Part shown: one piece after another, positions 12,575 through 24,605 of the stretch
Position numbering within the stretch: the stretch's first letter is position 1
Layout of the letters: each line of letters opens with the position of its first letter
Assembly: GCA_013400975.1 (NCBI GenBank)
Contig: WBMZ01011561.1
Span: forward strand, 81,200 to 145,199
Reading direction: 5' to 3'
From: Atrichornis clamosus
Taxonomy: Eukaryota > Chordata > Aves > Passeriformes > Menuridae
DNA length: 64,000 bases
Made by a program: the position numbers and the translations under genes
Notes under the pieces: model-generated
What the model saw: the letters and a program-made list of their open reading frames with translations, nothing else
What the model was told of the DNA's origin: nothing
Database searches by the model: none

Positions 12575-12985
12575 TGTCTAAATACTCGTGTAATGTGGTC
12601 ATATATAAACACCCGAACTTCTGTGGTACTGCAGGAAAAGTCTGTATAATCACAGAATCATCAACCAAGTATTGCCAATCCACCACTGCAGCATGTTCCT
12701 CAGTGCCACAACTACACATCTTTGAAAGACCTCCAGGCCTCATCCAAATTGCATGTTTGAGCAGCATGCAGCAGCAGATCAGTCAAACCTAAGTATGTAC
12801 AGAAGGAGGTGGTTAATGGCTTACTCTTGCTGCAGCTCTTTTATGAAAGCATGGAGTTAATGACATCACTGCTTCCAACATCCTGGCTGCTATATTTGCT
12901 ATATTTGCAAACAAAAACCAACAGCAACACAAACTAAGAGATAAAACATTTAAAAACTGATGCCTTGAAATTGCCTTTCCCAATT
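12575..12985 (+). repeat. Unclassified dispersed repeat, copy B (interrupted)
   Basis: This is the second copy of the repeat described at 10697-10950, with the same blocks at 12575-12587, around 12622-12632, at about 12850-12865 and at 12959-12980. It is about 175 bp longer than copy A. Most of the extra length is a CR1 piece at about 12645-12792, flanked by similar short sequences GTCTGTA and GTATGTA that may be the remains of a target-site duplication. The open frames on both strands here (12504-12767, 12574-12792) are chance frames across the repeat and the insert. Confidence 0.6.
12645..12792 (-). mobile_element. CR1 LINE fragment nested in repeat copy B (antisense)
   Basis: The left edge reads AATCACAGAATCATC, the complement of the CR1 3' terminus. 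It is followed by the antisense CR1 blocks around CAGCATGTTCCTCAGTGCCA and ACATCTTTGAAAGACCTCCA. The insert interrupts a sequence that is continuous in copy A at 10697-10950. The right part (12755-12792) is too diverged to assign firmly. Confidence 0.65.
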
Positions 12986-15040
12986 TGGTGTGTCCATCAC
13001 ATGTGTAAGAAGCCTAGCTACGTAAATGGCACCCAAAATAATCACTCTGCTAGGGCACATGTACTCTTTTGGTACTTAAACACTTATGCCGATGGATCAA
13101 CAAGAGTGTGAATCCTAACTTTACTCCACTGCATCTCTTTACTTTGCAAACCTTAACAAGTAAAGAAGACAGAACTACGCTTTCTTAAACAGCTGAGTTT
13201 TACTATATTTTTTAAAAGGTCCTTTCCCGTTGTTTTTTGTGTGTTTCATTTTGTTACTTTTGTTGTGTGTTTCTCTTGGGTTTTTTTCTTCCAAGTAAAA
13301 TTACTACAAACACCACACTGCTAAAAAAAATTACATGCAATCAAGCACAAGATGGTTTAAAAAATAGATTTATGCTAAAATCACATCTTTTAAAATAAGC
13401 AATTCATTTCTCTAATCAGTTTTTCTTTCAGCTCTTCCACTCCTTACCATTAAAATAAGCAGGATTATTAAAGTGCACAAGCTTAGTCATTAGCAGATTG
13501 CTAAAATGCTGCAGTGATTGACATCTGTCTTTTTCTATATTAGCAGCTTAATCTGCTGGTATGGCCAATCAAAACAAAAAGTAGGTTGATTGTTTGGTGA
13601 GTGTTTAGCTAGAACAGGTAATTTAACCTGCCTGTATAATGAGAATACTGATATACTTTTAGAGACCACCTCATAGAAGCAAGAAGTTCTGAAGGCTTTC
13701 AAATTATTGTGCCATCAGATTTGAACCATGTTTGTGAGGCGAAAGTCACAGTAAAAAGCCTGCCACTATTCTTTTCCTGCCCGATAACTGCAAGTCATTG
13801 TGTATGTATCTACATAAAACACCTTGAAAGTGGATGTGAAATTTAGTTTTGTCCTGTAAGTTTTCCAATTGCTCTCATTCCAGGAAAAAGAAAAAGAAGG
13901 GAAAAAGGCATTTAATTGAAGTTCAGTTTGCCTTCAGAGTGATTCCTTAGAGCTACCTTATTGTGCTTGTATTTTCAATTCCAGCCAAAGTGACCTTACA
14001 TTTTGTAAACAAGGCCTTTGAAGAAGGAAAGCAGTGTTTTCATGCTAGTTCACTGCCAGCTGTGTTGCCTTTCATCTATTTTCTATTACAAACTTTTCCA
14101 AAGGAAAAACAACAATAGAATTTTTATAATTAACAGTACACCTTGACCTGCATCTCATGGTTAAAATATTTAAATCAGCAGCATGTCAGATAGAAGTGAA
14201 CAATGCTGCAGTAAATCAGAAGCAGAAAAGCTTTTAAAAAAGACTGCAAAACCTTTTCATAAAAGTAGTATGATAAAAACACTTGGGCCCTGAGTGCTCC
14301 TTAAACCAAAATATATGTAGCACTCTTAAGATGCCTTTAAATGAAACTTAATTTAGTAGTAGTAGTAAAATATCTTTCCATTAATGTTCCACGTTTCAAC
14401 TAACAACTGCAAATGCATAGAAAACATTGCTTGATCACACTTTAGGAAACTCTCAGTATACTGCTGCACTGATGCAAATTGAAATGATGAGCACAGGGCT
14501 ACATGCAGGCTGAACACAATGTGCACAGTTACTATTTTTTTAGTTAAGCCATTTAAACTGACTGTGCTGACATATAATCCAATCCCCTGTCTCTCCCCAA
14601 ATTCATTTGCTTAATCCTCAAAAAAGAAAGTTTTCATTTAATTGTGTTTCCTTCACATTTGGAGGCCCTGAGAACACACACACGGTAAATGGCCACAACT
14701 GTGCTAGTTTGTGGATATTTAAACTACATAGAGTTTAAAATACTCTAATGAAAGAAAAAGAGAAAAAGAATATTTGATTCTTGAAGAATGAATGTCAACA
14801 TGGTTCCAAGAATGCCGCTGTTCTGTCCACAGCTGGAACTACAAACAGATAACTAAGAAAATCAGGGCATTGCCGTAAGTCCTCATGTTTAAAGTGGGTT
14901 GGGAAATAATAGTCACATATAAGACAATAATTTTAGATGCTTTTTTATATAATTGTCCTTTTTCATGTCAAATTAATATCAAAGTGATAAATTCAATCAA
15001 TGATCCCTACCTAGGTCATTCCCTGATCTGGGAATAGATT
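12986..15040. other. Unique DNA, no gene recognised; small imperfect hairpin at 13492-13557
   Basis: No exon-like segment or known repeat was found. At 13492-13557 AGCAGATTGCTAA pairs with TTAGC and AATCTGCT across a 35-base loop with a bulge of about five bases. The area 13440-14120 has mixed composition with little simple sequence and could be conserved non-coding DNA, which only an alignment can show. Confidence 0.45.
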
Positions 15041-15287
15041 TAAACTGAAAGAGAGTGGGTTTAGATTGGATATTAGTAAGAAATTCTTCTCTGTGAGGGT
15101 GGTGAGGCACTGGAACAGGTTGCCCAGAGAAGCTGTGGATGCCCCATCCCCGAAAGTGTTCAAGGCCAGGTTGGATAGGGCCCTGAGCACTTGATCTAGT
15201 GGAAGGTGTCCTGACCATGGCAGGCATGTTGGAACTAGATCATCTTTAAGGTCCTTTCCAAAACATTATTTTTTTCTATGTTTCTGA
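15041..15287 (+). mobile_element. CR1 LINE fragment, 3' end (sense)
   Basis: All the familiar CR1 3' blocks are in order: TTAGATTGGATATTAGTAAG, AAATTCTTCTCTGTGAGGGT, GGTGAGGCACTGGAACAGGT, TGCCCAGAGAAGCTGTGGAT, GTGTTCAAGGCCAGGTTGGA, GTCCTGACCATGGCAGG and AAGGTCCTTTCC. The terminal octamers have decayed into a T-rich stretch with TCTATGTTTCTG. This is one of the better preserved CR1 copies here. The opposite-strand frame 14997-15227 is its antisense. Confidence 0.93.
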
Positions 15288-15930
15288 TTTAAGCATTAGA
15301 ATTAGTCCATTTAGATACAAAAGTGAAAGGAAATGAAGTGAAGCCAACAGGCATTAATCTGAATTTATTATATGAGAGTAAAATAATAAACTTTAAATTA
15401 ATTAATCCTTGGAATGTACATGCTTGGACCCACAGATGCTTAGATCCAATGTTTTTTAAACAGTTCTACTGAATAAATTGCCACAATGTGAAATATAATA
15501 TTGCGTGTCTTTCCCAACTAAATTCATGGAGGTAACTAAGCATTTCATGGCTAAAGATGTAATTTGTCATATTAATGAAATATTCCTTTTAAAAAATCTA
15601 TATACAGCCTATTCTGCTGTTGAATAATTTATATGGACAATAGAGCTCTCTGAAAAAGAATTTTCATTACCTTTGTGAAGGAAAGGTAGTATATGATCTT
15701 TCTGACCAGATATCCTATTGTGATGCTAAGAGCACTTTACTGTATGATTGAAAGGCTTTTCCCCTGAACTACAGTTATGTGACAGTAATAAAGTATTGCC
15801 TATTTAGGAAAAAAAAATTACATTCTTCCTCTTCCTGCAGGTTTAGATTTCTGGTCTATATGGTCCACTCACAGTCTCAGGTTCAGCCTGCCTATCCTTG
15901 TGTATTGATGTAAGTGCCCAAGAAATAAAA

Positions 15931-15990
15931 ACAGAATCATAACCTAAAATGGAAAGGACATCTGGAAGTCACCTGATCAACATACCTCGA
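15931..15990 (-). mobile_element. CR1 3' tail fragment (antisense)
   Basis: ACAGAATCATAACCTAAAAT followed by GGAAAGGACATCTGGAAGTC corresponds to the complement of a CR1 3' terminus (AGAATCATAGAATC...TTGGAAAGGACC type). It is short and diverged. It lies directly upstream of an oppositely oriented CR1 at 16012. Confidence 0.6.
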
Positions 15991-16011
15991 AAACCAATCG
16001 GATCAGTCCCT

Positions 16012-16165
16012 ATTGCACCCCTGAAAATGTTCAAGGCCGGGTTAAATAAAATTCTGAGCAAGTTGTTCTAGTGGAAGTTGTCCCTGCCCGTAGCGGGGGG
16101 TTGGAAGTAAAGGACCCTTAAGGTCCCTTCCAACTCAAACTATCCTATGATTTGGGTTCTATGAC
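16012..16165 (+). mobile_element. CR1 LINE fragment, 3' end (sense)
   Basis: The blocks TGTTCAAGGCCGGGTTAAAT, GTTGTCCCTGCCCGTAGC, GGACCCTTAAGGTCCCTTCC and a terminal CTATCCTATGATTTGGG-like tail are visible. It is 5'-truncated. With the antisense tail at 15931-15990 it forms a close pair of opposing CR1 pieces. Confidence 0.88.
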
Positions 16166-16548
16166 TTTGAGTCTATGATTCTTTCAAAGTTGGATCTCCG
16201 TTTGAAGTTAGATTGTTTCACTGGAGACACAGCCAGTTGAGTGTTGAGTATCTGCAAGAACTGAGGTTCTGCAAGCGGTGTAATCAATGGTGAAACACAG
16301 AAACTTCCAAGGGCTGTATATCTTCCTCAAAATCTGAAGCACTCTTTAAAAGTGTCCTTCCAGCTATTAAAACAAAAAGAACAAAACTAACAGTGGAATA
16401 GACTTTTTAGTTAAGTGTCTAATTTGAGGAAAGCAAGATCAAATATTGAAAGTATCTTTCTACATATTATACTGTAGCAGAAAATTGTATCAGATCAGTG
16501 CTCAAAATATTATGTTCTACATTTTATAATTGGATGCTTTATGATAAA

Positions 16549-16600
16549 TCACAGAACTACAGAATCAACTAGGTTGGAAAAGACCTCTGAGATCAAAAAA
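16549..16600 (-). mobile_element. CR1 3' tail fragment (antisense)
   Basis: TCACAGAACTACAGAATCAA followed by CTAGGTTGGAAAAGACCTCT and GAGATCA is the complement of the last roughly 50 bases of a CR1. The rest of the element is absent, so it is a very short truncated insertion. Confidence 0.75.
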
Positions 16601-19600
16601 TCAGGTGAAGGAGTTTTTTGTGGACATTAAAATAAGGTATCTTTTGATTACTTGGTAAGTTGTGACTTACAATTTTAATGTTTTACTTTGTTTCCTGCTC
16701 CAATGCTGTTGATCCCCAGGGCTACTGGAAAAGACTTCACTGATTTAGTACCTGATTCTGGTGGTATCTTCCATATGAAGTTTACCTTAGAAGAGGACAG
16801 TGCTGAACAATAAATCTTAAAGGCAGCTGTACACCCTTCATAGAAAATATATGTCATTTTACTGGGGTCAACATTATGAAGGCTATTATCAAGCAGTGTC
16901 TATGGATTTATTTTTTTTTCACAGGGCCTAGTGAAGCAGCAGTATGGGTCTTGACAAATGATATTGCTGGACTAGTGAAATCCCTTCATATTGCTGATCT
17001 GGGAAAGGAAAGCAGCTTGTATGACTAGAATCTTTTTTCCAAAGGCTTTATAGTTAGTTCAGCATTGCTCTGTGGGGTTTTTTTAATCCAAACTATTTGA
17101 ATTAGCTTTCAGATGTAAATAAGGATGGTGTTGTGGAGTATAGAAAGGAAACGTGAACAAGACAAAACTGCCTACTTTGACCACACATTGCCGCTGTGAG
17201 GACACCTTCATGGTCAGTCAAGTTCAAAGTATCTTTTTGTTCCAAATCACAGGTGTCATTAACTGAGATAACATTAACTGTGCCTCAGCTGTTATGCAAA
17301 CTATCTATTTATTGCTCATCACAGTTAATATAAGCTTCTGGGGAAAAAAAATGCACACTGCATTGCTAGTTACCAATTTAAGGTTTAGGTCTAAACTAAT
17401 AGTTTTCAGTTTTCTTGGTCTTCAGCTTTATTGTTACATTTCAATTGACAGCATTACAATTTCATTTGATTATGTGGGTTAGAACATTCCTGGATGTAAA
17501 TCACTGCACTACTGATGGGCTGGTGTTGTTCAAGGACCTGCACAATAGGGACCCGCAATAGTTCTTGTTCTTGTTATTTTGCATTGAGAAATAGTTTTGG
17601 GTTGTGACACCACTCTGTTATATTCAAGGCACTTTTAGATTATGTTTAGAACTGCCTTTAGATTTGGTACTTTGAATGTCTTTTAGATATTATTAAGCCT
17701 TCCTAAGTTGTTTTGTCCATTGTTTCCAAATACTGGATTTTCAGAAAACATATAATCCCATCAGGTTTTATTAACCAATTAGGTTTAGATCTTGTTAGTT
17801 CTTAAAAAGATTTAAAAGGAAACCCTGATGATAATGTAGATGCACACTAAAACAATTATGATTTCCTAATTTTCTAGGCTTAGGGTAAGGTCACTGGAGC
17901 TTTTCTTCACTGGTAACATAAACAATTTATTCAATTTATTCTTTATCAACTTAATATTGTCAAATTTCAAGAAAACCAACTGTCATTTTGTTCTTTGTAT
18001 CCTACTAGAAAATAACATTCTCCCAATTATGAATAAAATATTGCAAGAGCATATTTTTTGTGAGGTTTTTTTTAGAATATGATATTATAATGGTAGCTCC
18101 CTTCTTAGAGACTGTGAATGAGATTTAATATCCAAATTAATGCTTCTTAATATCTGAATTACACTACCCCAAGACATTAATGTAGTTAAACAAGTCAGAA
18201 ACAAAACCTGGTGGTTTAGAAACTAGTTCTTCACTCAGTTTCATGAGTTCCCTAGAATTTCTGATTGTTTTCTTCTTAGAATGAAGACACATCCTTGATG
18301 CAAAATTGATCTTTGTCATGGATGTATGGAATGTCCTGGAAGTCACAGAAATGTGGTCTCTGCTCAGTCAGGAGGAGCAGGGACTCCACTAAACTTTTTC
18401 TGAGGTGAGCCAACAGCAATAACACTCACATTTTATTAATACAGTTAAGAGTTACATTTTATGTCAGAATAGGTGAATATTTGTGGTCTCTTGATTCAAG
18501 ATTCTCTCAGATTCAGAATCCATTCTTCTAGTTGGTCAGGGATTGATTGCTCACTGTTAGTGTTCAAATTGTATTAGATAAGTTTGTTAAAGGTTCCTTT
18601 ATACAGTGCAGAATATCTCCAGTGATCAAATTTCAAATAAAAATTAACATATAAACTGAAATAAAGCATATTAGACCCATATTGAATTAATAAATATAAA
18701 TTTCCCTACATTTCTGAGAAAGGCTCAGAGGAAATCTCAAGGAATTTTCTTTCTCTTGCCCCTGAGAATTTTTCTCCTGATTAAATGTCACTGAGTTTTC
18801 TGTTACCGAAATAGGTTCTTGACAAGGAGTTGAGAGTTTTTCCTTCATTTCAGCAGAGGGCTCCAGAATATACACAGGCTGGGGAGTTTCTGTCTTCATC
18901 ACCTCCACAGTGCAATGGAGTGGTTAAATTCCCTGCTGCAAGTTAATTACACTTGTCTATTGTACAGAACCCTTGTCTTCCCATAATTAATTATGAGTAA
19001 GAAAAAAAAATGCCCTTTTGTTGCTTTTAACAAATTAATCCTTCATGAAAATCATTTCTGTGACATAATAACAAAAAGACATTTGTTCACTGTCCTCATC
19101 ATGGCACGTAGCATAGTACATAAACGGCCTCATGTGGGGAGTCTCTTTGTCTCTTCTGTCCAAGAACACACTTTATTGCAGATGTGTCACGGGAGTATTA
19201 ATACCCTCAATAGCTGTACAGGCAGATAAGACTGTCTAGATCATTATAACAAAAAACTACAGAGGAAAAAGTCCAGTATTTTGATAGTAATTCTCTCTCT
19301 AAAATCAAAGGAACAGTTTTATTAAATGGATTTTTCTTCAGACATAAAAAGCCCACATTGCCCTACTTAATCTAGTCATTTGAAACACAGCTTAGATAAA
19401 TCTATTTGACTAAATGAAGAAAGTCAATCTCTGTTTGATTGCTCATCCAAGGTGTAGGAAAGGAATCCATTATGTCACACGATTGAGTAACTCAAGATGT
19501 GCTTTGTAAGATTAATGGATACCATGTCAAATATATATTTAACTGGGTTGCACTGAAGAGCCTGAATACAGCTAGAATATTTGGCATTTTCCTAAAGCTG

Positions 19601-19743
19601 ACATAAGATGGAATTCTCTAATATTGTGCATAGCAGGTGCATTTCTTCTTCATGAAAGTTGAATGGATGACCAAAGCTTAGTTGGCAAATGTTTACATTA
19701 CCAATGAGCTTCCATCAGATTTTGTATGCTTTCCATCAGGTAA
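16601..19743. other. Unique AT-rich DNA, no gene recognised
   Basis: Only short open frames occur, including one of about 73 codons on the minus strand at 18687-18908 whose polar, E/K/S/Q-rich product I do not recognise. That frame has no clear start or splice context: a stop lies just upstream in frame. I see no repeat of a known family. Confidence 0.5.
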
Positions 19744-20018
19744 AATCATACAATGATTTGGGTTGGAAGAGACCTTAGAGATCATCTAGTTCCAAGCCCT
19801 TCCATGGGCAGGGACACCTACCACAAGACCAGGTCGCTCAAAGCCCCATCCAGCCTGGCCTTGAACACTCCCAGGGATGGAGCATCCCCACTTTCCCTGG
19901 GCAACATGAGCCAATGCCTCACCACCCTCACAATAAAGAATTTCTTCTTAATATAGAATTTAAATCTATCCTCTTTCACTTTAAAACTATTACCCCTTGT
20001 CCTACCTCTATACTGACT
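19744..20018 (-). mobile_element. CR1 LINE fragment, 3' end (antisense)
   Basis: It begins with the complement of the CR1 terminus (AATCATACAATGATTTGGGT), then GGAAGAGACCTTAGAGATCA, CCCATCCAGCCTGGCCTTGA, GGCAACATGAGCCAATGCCT, CACCACCCTCACAATAAAGA and CCCCTTGTCCTACC. It is about 275 bp and 5'-truncated. The plus-strand frame 19753-19956 is antisense of the LINE. Confidence 0.93.
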
Positions 20019-21062
20019 TTATTCTAAGGGAGGGTGCCACGTTACCTATGGAGGATCAAAACTCCAAATGGATCTCCTGCGTCAGTAGCATGCAACTGTT
20101 TTTGCATCACTCAATATGGGAGTGAACACCACAACACCAGTGGTAATGGGAGAATCTAAAAGATTAATCACTCTAAATTCCTTCAGTAAAATCACATCTG
20201 TTGCTGCAACAGTTTTAGCAGGCATTGCAAAATTTGTTTGTATTCATAATGCTGATTTTTATTACAAGATACTTGTTCACATGGCATTTTTTTCGCTATA
20301 ACATTTTCTTCTGCATGCTTATTCATCTTCTCTTGAGAAGTTTATAAAATATATTGCATTTTAATTTCCTTAAACTTAATTCTTTAAGAAAAGTGGTATG
20401 AATGAACATAAATTTTTGAGAACTGTGATGTATATTTTGGATTAAAATACAGAACTCATGCTACCAGGAATAATATTGTATTTAAAATCCTGTATAATAA
20501 GAAGTTCACACATTTTCTCTACATTCCTTTCACAATTTTCAACAGATGTCCTTTAGCCTTTGAGATGATTAAATACTTTTCATGGGCACTGAGAGCATTA
20601 TAATCTCCTTTAATTAGTAATTAATGAAATATATTGAAGTTCTACCACTGATAAACTCTTTTGTGACAGGAGTCTTCCCATATATCTTTAGATATCTGTT
20701 TTAAGGCAGCCGCCCAGACTCACCCATTACTCAATGGGAAAAAAATAACACAACCTATTCCATCAGTTGAAGACTTAGGAGAAGATGAGGTGAAGCAGCT
20801 TCTCTAAGAATCATCTTTCTATACAAACTCTGCATGAGGGGTAGATTATAACTTATTTTGGGTCACTCACCAAATATTAAAAAAATTAATATTGTCCATT
20901 ACATAAATAATAACAAAAAATCATACCTCTTTCTGCAGAAACCTTACAAACAGCTGGCAGGACACACAGACTTCTGGTGGGAAATGTAGTGCTTGCACTT
21001 GGGTTTCATTACAAGCTTTTGAAATATTTCCAACACTTAATCCATTGCACATGTCTCTATTT
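20019..21062. other. Unique AT-rich DNA, nothing recognised
   Basis: No exon, RNA gene or known repeat is visible. Open frames are all under about 65 codons. Confidence 0.55.
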
Positions 21063-21150
21063 GTTGAAGATGTCCCTGCTCATTGCAGTAGGGGTTGGAC
21101 TAGATGACCTTTACAGGTTCCTTCCAACACAAACCTTTCTATGATTCTAA
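21063..21150 (+). mobile_element. CR1 3' terminus (sense)
   Basis: TTGAAGATGTCCCTGCTCAT, GTTGGACTAGATGACCTTTA, GGTTCCTTCCAACACAAACC and TTTCTATGATTCTAA form the last roughly 90 bases of a CR1. It closely resembles the subtype at 1740-2036, which has the same TGTTGAAGATGT(A/C)CCTGCTCATTG phrase, suggesting one subfamily. Confidence 0.9.
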
Positions 21151-24100
21151 CATTTCATATTTAGAAGAACAATGTATTTCCAGTTTGTTTCATTGTTATT
21201 TAATGCTTTGCATCCAGTCATTTTAATTGCTTTACTTTTTCAGCAGCAAACCTTTTCCAATACTGTTTGCTATTACTTATCCTGGTTTATATGTTCATTC
21301 TATTGACTCACCAGAAATCGATTATTGTGCTCTGTAATCCTCATTGCCTTATAGAAAAGTCCATCATCAATAGGTTATTTTATGTTATTATTTGCAATCT
21401 AACACAGGATGGAAAACACTTCTAAAGCATCTTCCTGCAAAGATGTGCTATTTCTTCCCATAAACTGGTGAAGAGCTGAACAAACAGGAAGCATAAATTT
21501 CACTTATATTTGGCTGTTTGGGGTAGAGGTTAAACACAAAGAAAAGCATTATTTATGAAGTCACTACAAAGACCAATGGCCTCAGCACTTCTGACTCCAG
21601 GAATTCCTTCCTCTGCAGGCTGCAAACACTCAGCAATCCCGTAGCACAGGAAATACAATAGTGGATTCTGAAAAAGAAGAGAGGAGCAGAGTAATAAAAT
21701 TATGTTGTAACATTGTGATAGACTTAAGGGTATTAGAGGTCTTTTACAATGTTAATGGTTTTCTGATTTGATGATTCCATGGAGGGTTCTGCTGTTGACC
21801 TCCAATACAAGTGAAATGCATCCTCCAGAAGCTGTTGTGCATGTTCGGCCACCCATCCTGCCAATGAATTATTATCCATCAGCATAATAAAGAGATGTTC
21901 CTGCCTCTGCTTAGGTAGAATTATTAGTACTCTTTGGAAGAAAACATGGAATTCCTAAGAAAATCAGATATGAAAGTAAACCAAAGCAAAAATTTAAGGA
22001 TGGAATGAGACACAGTATTGAAGTGCAGCTAATATTTAGGTTAGCACAGCTATCACTACACCTCATATCAGCTCACTGTGTACCAGCTTCATACGTTGTT
22101 GCCATTACACAAATTGCCAGTCATGACAAACAGTTCAACAAGTAGGATGTTTGGTTTGGTAAAAGATGGGCAGAACCAAATTTTGGAGGTGATTAAAGCT
22201 GAAAAAAGAGAGGTAAGGTTGGAGTAAAAGTTTGTTTCTTTGAATCTGAAGTTAAAGCCCAAGATTAAATACAGTAGAAAGAGATTAAAGAAATAAGAAT
22301 ATAAGCAGCAGAGGTCAAGAGCTATGACTGGATGGAAACAAATAACATGTAGGAAAGGGCCGCATCTGAAAATAATTTATATATTTCTACCAAGATTGGA
22401 ACACAGGAATGAAATGTGGATAAGGAGTGTGTAAGGAGAAATTAATACTTTTTTTTTTTTTCTTTTTTTACTCAGCAAATATCTGGAAAACATGGCAAAC
22501 AGTATAACAAAGACTTTAAGGGTTGTGCATATTCTTCAGGACTGCAATGGAGAAACATTAGCCTTTCCATAACTGCAGCAATTTTTAAAATGTAATTTTC
22601 TTCTCCTCTTATAACATTGTCTTAAACAATCAAACTGGTTAAACTACTGCCCCACAGCAATGGAAAATGGTGCTGCATTTTGAATTAATCTTGTTCACAT
22701 ACTTTGGTAGGAAGTGTGGACATAACATTTCTCTCTTTGAAGTCAGACAGATTTTTCTTTGACCATTTACTTGAGTGGGAACAAGATGAAGCACAATTAT
22801 CAATATTTTCAAGTGTGGGCTCTAATTTAAGCCAAACATGGGCAGCCCAGTTTGGCTGCACAGCTTGAGATGCCTTGGGCTTAATTTTCTTAATCAAAGC
22901 ATATTCACAAAGTTCCTGTACAAAGCAAAGATGACCTCTTTCTAGCTGGGTGGTCATTTTATTAAAACATTGAGTTTATAAGTTCTTCTGAACATATTTC
23001 TGGCTGACTGAAACATAGGAAAAGCATCTATTCATAGCTTATAGCTAAAAGGAATTTACTGTTAGCTTTCAAGGGAAACCCACATGTTCTTGGATTCTTA
23101 AGATCAGAGGTTTTGTCTTTCCATTCTATATCCCCAAAGAAAATAATGCATGTGTTCATTGTTTTGTCAGTATCAGATTTATAATGCCTTTAACTATTCA
23201 TTTCCTTGCCATAAAGTGCATAGGTTTTGTAAATGATGTGAGAGTGACAACACTGTAGTTTCCTTGGCAACCTTAACTGGTTTTCAAAACAGTGCTTTTC
23301 ATGTTTGGAATAAGCATTGATTTGTACGATCTGGCAGGAAAAAGAAAAAAAAGGAAAAGAGAAATGAAAAGAAAGAAGGAAAGAAAGAGAAAGAAAACCT
23401 CTTGAGGGGAAAAACTGGCAACCAAAACGATTGCAAATCAACTTTGTGCCACTTAGTCATCTGTGTCATATGAACTTTAAAGTGCTAAAAGTTAAAGGAT
23501 AATGCATCTGAAACTGTCAAGTGTTTTTCTTTGCTCTGCTTGAAATCCAGCAAAACTAGACTTTTAGCTTAGATTCAGTGTTGAACTTAATTTGGCCTTT
23601 TTCTTCCTAAACTTGGCTTACTTTGAATTTGAAAATCTGGCTCATGTTTAAACACTAACGAGATGCATACTAGGGAACCCTTTTCCTGGCTTTGATTATT
23701 TTTTTTTCCCATTTTGAAAATTAAACACACTTAATACCTGTGCATTACAAAAGGGGAAGTTAGGTAAGGTGAGCACAGGATCAGGCTCTAAACTGAGTAT
23801 CTGGATTTTTAAAACTTTTTCTAGGAGCTGATTGGAAAAAGAGATCTTGTGTTGATCAATATGGATCCTTGTCCTTGAGTGCAAGAAGTTGCATTGTTTC
23901 TTTTGATGGCGAGGGTGTCTGTGAAAAGTTTATTTCTTTAAACAACTTTTTGATAACCCTAAAACAAAATTTCAATAACTGGGAAAATAATATTTGTTCT
24001 GTGTTTGGCATCTTCATACAATTCTATGGTGTTTCCTGTGTTCTTCTGTTTCTATAGATTCTTCAGCTACCAATTATGTAATAGAGAAAAAGAACATCAT

Positions 24101-24605
24101 AAAATAACATCATTACAGTGGCATGAAGGGGTCACACATGGTGAAATCATTCCATTATCTCTTGTTTTCTGTTAACCATTAGCCATGACCCTTTAAAAAT
24201 GCTCAGTGTCAGAAGGTATTTTCATTAATCTGAAACCTGATTCTCATTTAAAGTAGTTCTCCAGTTATGAGTATCAAATAAAAAGAACACAGGAATCTGT
24301 AATGCTATCATGTGTGGAAAAACTGTAGATGTCATCACTTGCCTGCTCAGTCCTTGGATTGTGCAGTGATGAGCAGAAAACAGAATCAAAACTGGAGGGA
24401 GGCTTGTGATTTGTAGGGGAGCTTGGATAATTGAATTGAAATTATACTGAAGGACTATTTCATAGGTGTTGTGAGTTTGAAATCCCTATGTAAACAATAT
24501 AAAGGCAGAGAAAAAAGAAAGACAATCATAGAATTTTTACCCTGTGTGGTATTCTATCCTGTCTGTGTAATGCTATGAACTGGGCATCAAAATTTTCCTA
24601 ACAAA
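21151..24605. other. Unique DNA with two weak exon-like segments and a GA-rich tract
   Basis: No gene is recognised. Two segments have splice-like edges. One is 21619-21690 (72 nt, after CCTTCCTCTGCAG, before GTAATA, one frame open). The other is 22476-22595, after a long T tract and CTCAG, open for 39 codons to a stop. Both are well within what chance gives in AT-rich DNA. A purine microsatellite lies at 23336-23398. Confidence 0.4.
23336..23398 (+). repeat. Purine-rich (GAAA)n-like simple repeat
   Basis: A degenerate run of GAAA, GGAAA and AAAG units on the plus strand. The minus-strand frame 23190-23441 contains an F/S-rich stretch caused by it. Confidence 0.85.

Noticed and set aside
18687..18908. 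73-codon minus-strand frame with polar product as possible C-terminal exon
   Set aside because: No credible splice acceptor in frame (a stop lies just upstream), no ATG at the frame start, and no recognised family.
23258..23271. GTTTCCTTGGCAAC as a third RFX X-box
   Set aside because: It fits only the relaxed consensus, for which several matches are expected by chance in 64 kb.
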